Of a stretch of 64,000 nt of DNA, positions 63,444-64,000 are shown one piece after another. Position 1 is the first letter of the stretch; every line of letters begins with the position of its first letter. The notes beneath the pieces are model-generated. The model did not search any database. It had not been told where the DNA came from and saw only the letters and a list, made by a program, of their open reading frames with translations. Source of the DNA: Boesenbergia rotunda (Eukaryota > Streptophyta > Magnoliopsida > Zingiberales > Zingiberaceae); the NCBI GenBank assembly GCA_024364735.1, contig JAGFNQ010004739.1, forward strand, positions 1 to 64,000, given 5' to 3'. The translations under genes and the position numbers were made by a program.

Positions 63444-64000
63444 TGTAAGTACTTCAGGATAGTTTTGATGTGGTCAACTGATTGAAGTTAGGTTTTGATG
63501 GTTTGTGTCTAAATGTGCTGGAACTTAGGAGCATAAGAAGTCGAGTGGAAGACACGGAGAGCGAAAATAAGTGCTTGGGAAGGGAGCCGACGAGCTTAGT
63601 GCATCCGAGAGACGAAAAGTCATAGAAAAGTACATAGTGGAGCAAGAAGGATGTGCACAACGTCCGAGGGACGAGAAGCCGAGAAGGAAGACTGCTCAAG
63701 GAGAAGGTTGAAAGTTGGATTCGGATGAGCTCAACTTCGGACAATCAGAAATCACCTAAATGGGCCAAAAGATTGGTCAACCAGAAGTTAACCAAAATCG
63801 AAGTAGTTCGGGACACCCGAGTCTGCTAGAGGTACCTGGATCCCGGGCGCTCGAGTCTGTCCAGGGTGCTTAGAGTCCCGAGCGCCGGGTTGATACAGGC
63901 GCCCGAGAACGCTACTTAATCCAGAAATAATCGTTTCTACAACCGTTGCAACGTGGATAAGTATTGATCCAACTCAAGCACCCCCATTGCATACAGACGC
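63444..64000 (+). repeat. 3' LTR of the second gag-only element, cut by the window edge
   Basis: 557 of an expected 935 bp. It matches 44585-45140 with many differences. GCGCCCGAG, CCCGAGCGCC and GGGCGCTCGAG repeats at about 63805-63912 form a more legible palindrome array than in the 5' LTR. Confidence 0.9.

Larger units (their letters stand above)
44585..64000 (+). mobile_element. Second gag-only LTR element, with nested insertions, runs off the window
   Basis: 5' LTR at 44585-45519, iMet primer site at 45522, gag pieces at 45580-46279 and 58452-58690, non-coding remainder to 63443, polypurine tract at 63431-63443, and 3' LTR from 63444 to the window edge. The left target copy is cattg (44580-44584); the right one is beyond 64000. 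Nested inside are 46280-58446, 58691-61125 and 62349-63065. No pol is seen in the internal remainder. Stops in gag and clear LTR divergence show that it is much older than the 6855 element. Confidence 0.88.

Overview
The window looks like heterochromatic, repeat-dominated nuclear DNA from a flowering plant. It contains a Ty3/Gypsy Athila-type lineage primed by a tRNA other than initiator Met, Copia-type elements primed by tRNA-iMet, Tekay-like Gypsy LTRs with TGTAACG termini, and a hAT-like MITE. I found no host gene. The species cannot be read from the sequence. Essentially every base belongs to a transposable element or a remnant of one, nested up to five levels deep.

Layout. 1-1625 is the 3' part of a LTR (family X), interrupted at 337-1261 by a reverse solo LTR. 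1626-2094 is a small ORF-like remnant. 2095-35207 is a minus-strand Athila composite with three LTRs and two internal regions (LTR1 / internal A / LTR2 / internal B / LTR3). Internal A carries a young, complete gag-only LTR element (6855-13773, TSD catcc). A single N at 23434 inside LTR2 marks an assembly join. 35208-44584 is a badly decayed plus-strand Copia polyprotein, split by a hAT-like MITE (35686-36692), a solo LTR that contains another solo LTR (37825-40963 with 38699-40896), and a third solo LTR (41350-42727). 44585 to beyond 64000 is a second gag-only LTR element. It is interrupted by a family-X solo LTR (46280-58446), which contains a third, minus-strand gag-only element (Y, 47396-57717), which itself holds two more LTR insertions (49922-51922 and 55942-57424). 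The second element also carries a Tekay-like solo LTR (58691-61125) and a small solo LTR (62349-63065).

Function. No element here looks autonomous. Athila copy B has the more continuous gag-pol (protease, RT, RNase H and integrase motifs visible) but carries two stops and two frameshifts; copy A has one frameshift and two stops. The gag-only elements have LTRs, an iMet primer-binding site, a polypurine tract and, at most, a Gag. They resemble the TR-GAG class and would need Copia enzymes supplied in trans.

The most unusual signal lies in the LTRs. Four LTR families carry tandem arrays of 20-30 nt units that each fold as a short hairpin, and the stems vary in a compensatory way (for example CCTAGC/GCTAGG, CCTAAC/GTTAGG, CCTGGC/GCCAGG). 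In family Y the stems keep G-U pairs in the sense orientation only. Further along the same LTRs lie separate arrays of longer palindromes (GGGCGCCC, GATCGGTC/GACCGATC, CAGTCGACTG, GGGCGTG), and the CAGTCGACTG type is shared by a Copia-like and a Gypsy LTR.
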